NCBI GenBank assembly: GCA_028554795.2
Contig: CM068830.1
Location: 106,863,145 to 106,927,144, forward strand
Length of the DNA: 64,000 nt
DNA from: Sinohyriopsis cumingii
Lineage: Eukaryota > Mollusca > Bivalvia > Unionida > Unionidae
Direction of reading: 5' to 3'
The notes below the pieces were generated by a model. The model worked only from the letters and a program-made list of their open reading frames with translations, had not been told where the DNA came from and did not search any database. Shown here in pieces: positions 62,359 to 64,000 of this stretch; positions within the stretch are counted from its first letter, which is position 1, and the number at the start of each line of letters is the position of its first letter. Both the position numbers and the translations under genes were made by a program.

Positions 62359-64000
62359 ATGAAACGATCCCATTCATTCGAGAAGAAAGAAGAAGAAGAA
62401 GAAAGTAAGAGGCAGAAACGTGATCTATCTCCTCGTACCAGGGCTGAAATCTTGGCACAAATTCATGCCAGTGATTTTGAAGAGGACATGAGTGAACCAG
62501 AATCCGAACCCTCTAAACCAAGTTCACCACCCTTATTCAACCCTGAAAAGTACTATTCCATTCGAGAGACGGAAAAGCGCTCCTCTAGAAAATTTAGAAC
62601 CACGGCTTACACCTACACGGTGAAGTTTAAAGATTTCAAGGCCGACGTACCCTTGGAGAAAGCAGAAGGGTTTATCACCGAGATGTGGGATTCTTTGCTC
62701 ACCGCACTCAAGCGACAATGTCAAGCCAAAGAAGACGATCGCTTGACACTATCGATAGATCACGACGGTTTGAAATCCCCTGTTTGGATCGAGTTTAGCA
62801 GACCCGCAGAACTGACCCCTTCCAAAGTCATGGACAAGATTCAACACGCACAACAATCTAATGACCAGTTTGACATCACCGATGGTAAAGCCACACTGAA
62901 AATGGCCCACGTCTCTCCTCCTCAAGGAACTGGATGCAAAAAGATGTTATTGGTGGACGACCTTCGCAACACCAAAAAGAGTCTCGTCCGAATTAAAAAC
63001 CCTCAAGACCAGATGTGTTTAGCCCGTGACATCGTGGTGGGACGAACCTATGCCAACAAGAACGACACGGTAGAATGGAAAAGAACCTGGAAAACTATTC
63101 AACGATGCGATCGAGCCAAACAACGAAATGAAGCAGAACTCCTGTTACAACAAGCCGGACTGTCCAAAGACACACCCTGTGGCATTCCTGAGATGCAAAA
63201 ATTGCAAGATGCCCTAGCTCCACGCTACACCTTGAAAGTGCACCCTCAAGAAATGCGCGGGTCTCTGTTGTTTCGAGGCCAAGACTTTAAGGACGGAAAA
63301 TACATTCATGTCTATCATCACGATGACCATTTCGATACCATTACCAGTATCACTGGATTCCTGGGATACGGTTATTACTGTGAGAAATGTGACCATGGTT
63401 ATAACAATCGAGAGCAACACAAGCATTGTGGATTGAAATGTTCAGGATGTTTGGCCTCTTCACCCTGTCTGAGCGAAGAACCAGTGCCTTGTTCAACTTG
63501 TCTGCGCACATTTGTCAGCCCTACCTGTTACCAACAACATCTGAAAACGCAAGGTTCACAGAAGAAATGTGCTTGTCAACTCCTGAGATTGTGCTCTACG
63601 TGTGAACAAGTCATACGTACCAATAATACCAAGGCACACGTATGTTCAGGAAAGAAAAAATGTCACATTTGTCACCACATCGTGGACTTGGAACACCAAT
63701 GCTACGTGCAAAAATACCAACCCCCACCAGAGAAAGAGGACGGTCACAAGAAGAAAGGCAATTTCATCTTTTTCGATTTCGAATGCATGCAAGAGACTGG
63801 CATTCACATTCCTAATTTCTGCGTGGCTCATCGAGCGTGCGAGAAGTGTATTCAAGAACCTATCTTCAGTCATTGCCCTCACTGCAGCAAGATTCCTGGA
63901 GGACGTGAAAAAATCTTTCGGGGACCAAACACGTTAGCCGATTTTGCCCAATGGGTCTTAGACCCCATCGACAAGACGTGGAGCCAAGAGGACATCGAAT
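62359..64000 (+). CDS. Protein-primed type B DNA polymerase of element B, N-terminal 547 codons
   Basis: ATG at 62359 follows a TATA box, and the frame stays open to the window edge. A charged leader (residues 1-60) is followed by an N-terminal domain that is lost from element A's copy, then the zinc-rich region (CEKCDHGYNNREQHKHC; CHICHHIVDLEHQC) and Exo I (FDFECMQ) near residue 475, ending in the phrase around NTLADFAQWVLDPIDKTW. The polymerase boxes lie beyond the window. The visible part looks whole. Confidence 0.93.
   Translation, partial: MKRSHSFEKKEEEEESKRQKRDLSPRTRAEILAQIHASDFEEDMSEPESEPSKPSSPPLFNPEKYYSIRETEKRSSRKFRTTAYTYTVKFKDFKADVPLEKAEGFITEMWDSLLTALKRQCQAKEDDRLTLSIDHDGLKSPVWIEFSRPAELTPSKVMDKIQHAQQSNDQFDITDGKATLKMAHVSPPQGTGCKKMLLVDDLRNTKKSLVRIKNPQDQMCLARDIVVGRTYANKNDTVEWKRTWKTIQRCDRAKQRNEAELLLQQAGLSKDTPCGIPEMQKLQDALAPRYTLKVHPQEMRGSLLFRGQDFKDGKYIHVYHHDDHFDTITSITGFLGYGYYCEKCDHGYNNREQHKHCGLKCSGCLASSPCLSEEPVPCSTCLRTFVSPTCYQQHLKTQGSQKKCACQLLRLCSTCEQVIRTNNTKAHVCSGKKKCHICHHIVDLEHQCYVQKYQPPPEKEDGHKKKGNFIFFDFECMQETGIHIPNFCVAHRACEKCIQEPIFSHCPHCSKIPGGREKIFRGPNTLADFAQWVLDPIDKTWSQEDIE

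Larger units (their letters stand above)
60007..64000. mobile_element. Polinton element B, left 4 kb, inserted in element A
   Basis: The terminus AGTAGTAAAGGGGG starts at 60007, exactly where the polymerase gene of element A stops matching. The six bases before it (AGCGTG) should be repeated at B's right end outside the window. Visible genes are a 76-aa gene (-), a Q-rich coiled-coil gene (+), a zinc-knuckle gene (-) and polymerase B (+). The visible part looks whole. B must be younger than the insertion of A. Confidence 0.9.

Overview
The window is nuclear DNA of an animal, probably a marine lophotrochozoan invertebrate. A bivalve or other mollusc is my best guess, from the style of the repeats and Polinton proteins; this is inference and no marker decides it. 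The left 45 kb is AT-rich, intron-rich and full of small transposons. The right 19 kb is visibly less AT-rich and densely coding because it consists of two Polinton (Maverick/adintovirus-like) elements, one inserted in the other.

Host genes. Two conserved genes converge. The last three exons of an L-type lectin of the VIP36/LMAN2 family lie on the + strand at 1573-1622, 5924-5981 and 10036-10184. A complete four-exon SNRPG gene (Sm protein G, 76 aa) lies on the - strand, with exons at 38816-38847, 33072-33094, 28440-28564 and 21486-21536; its splice phases join exactly. A lone SAM-domain-like exon candidate lies at 22837-22933 on the + strand inside an SNRPG intron.

Repeats in the left part. 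There are two tRNA-derived SINE families, three copies with clear target-site duplications. TA-flanked Tc1/mariner-pogo-type elements lie at 2622-4186, 7288-9102, 33631-34178 and 34517-36067. Also present are a piggyBac-like element (21863-22581), a hAT-like element carrying a zinc-finger frame (24786-26768), a 1.1-kb imperfect palindrome (about 23665-24770), a Penelope-like GIY-YIG fragment (39430-39677), a 5'-truncated L2/CR1-type LINE (44037-45129), and several tandem repeats.

Polintons. Element A starts at 45172 (AGTAGT terminus). It carries, on the - strand reading right to left, DNA polymerase B, a small membrane protein, a packaging ATPase, three structural-type proteins of unknown role, an integrase with a chromodomain, a membrane protein, penton, a pX-like core protein, the hexon (major capsid), an unknown 160-aa protein and three tandem coiled-coil genes. 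Its polymerase gene is cut at 60006/60007 by element B, whose AGTAGT terminus begins at 60007. Element B shows a 76-aa gene, a Q-rich coiled-coil gene, a double zinc-knuckle gene and the start of its own polymerase B before the window ends. A looks fossil, with roughly four breaks besides the insertion. The visible part of B looks whole. B is younger than A's insertion.

Most notable point. Five genes of these elements (three in A, two in B) are followed by a stem-loop of the type GGCCCTTTTCAGGGCC with an A/C-rich flank and a purine-rich block about 15 bases downstream. This is the layout of the 3' end of replication-dependent histone mRNAs (SLBP stem-loop plus U7 snRNA-binding element). The capsid end of element A instead has an ordinary AATAAA signal. 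The element may therefore use two 3'-end pathways, one tied to host S phase.
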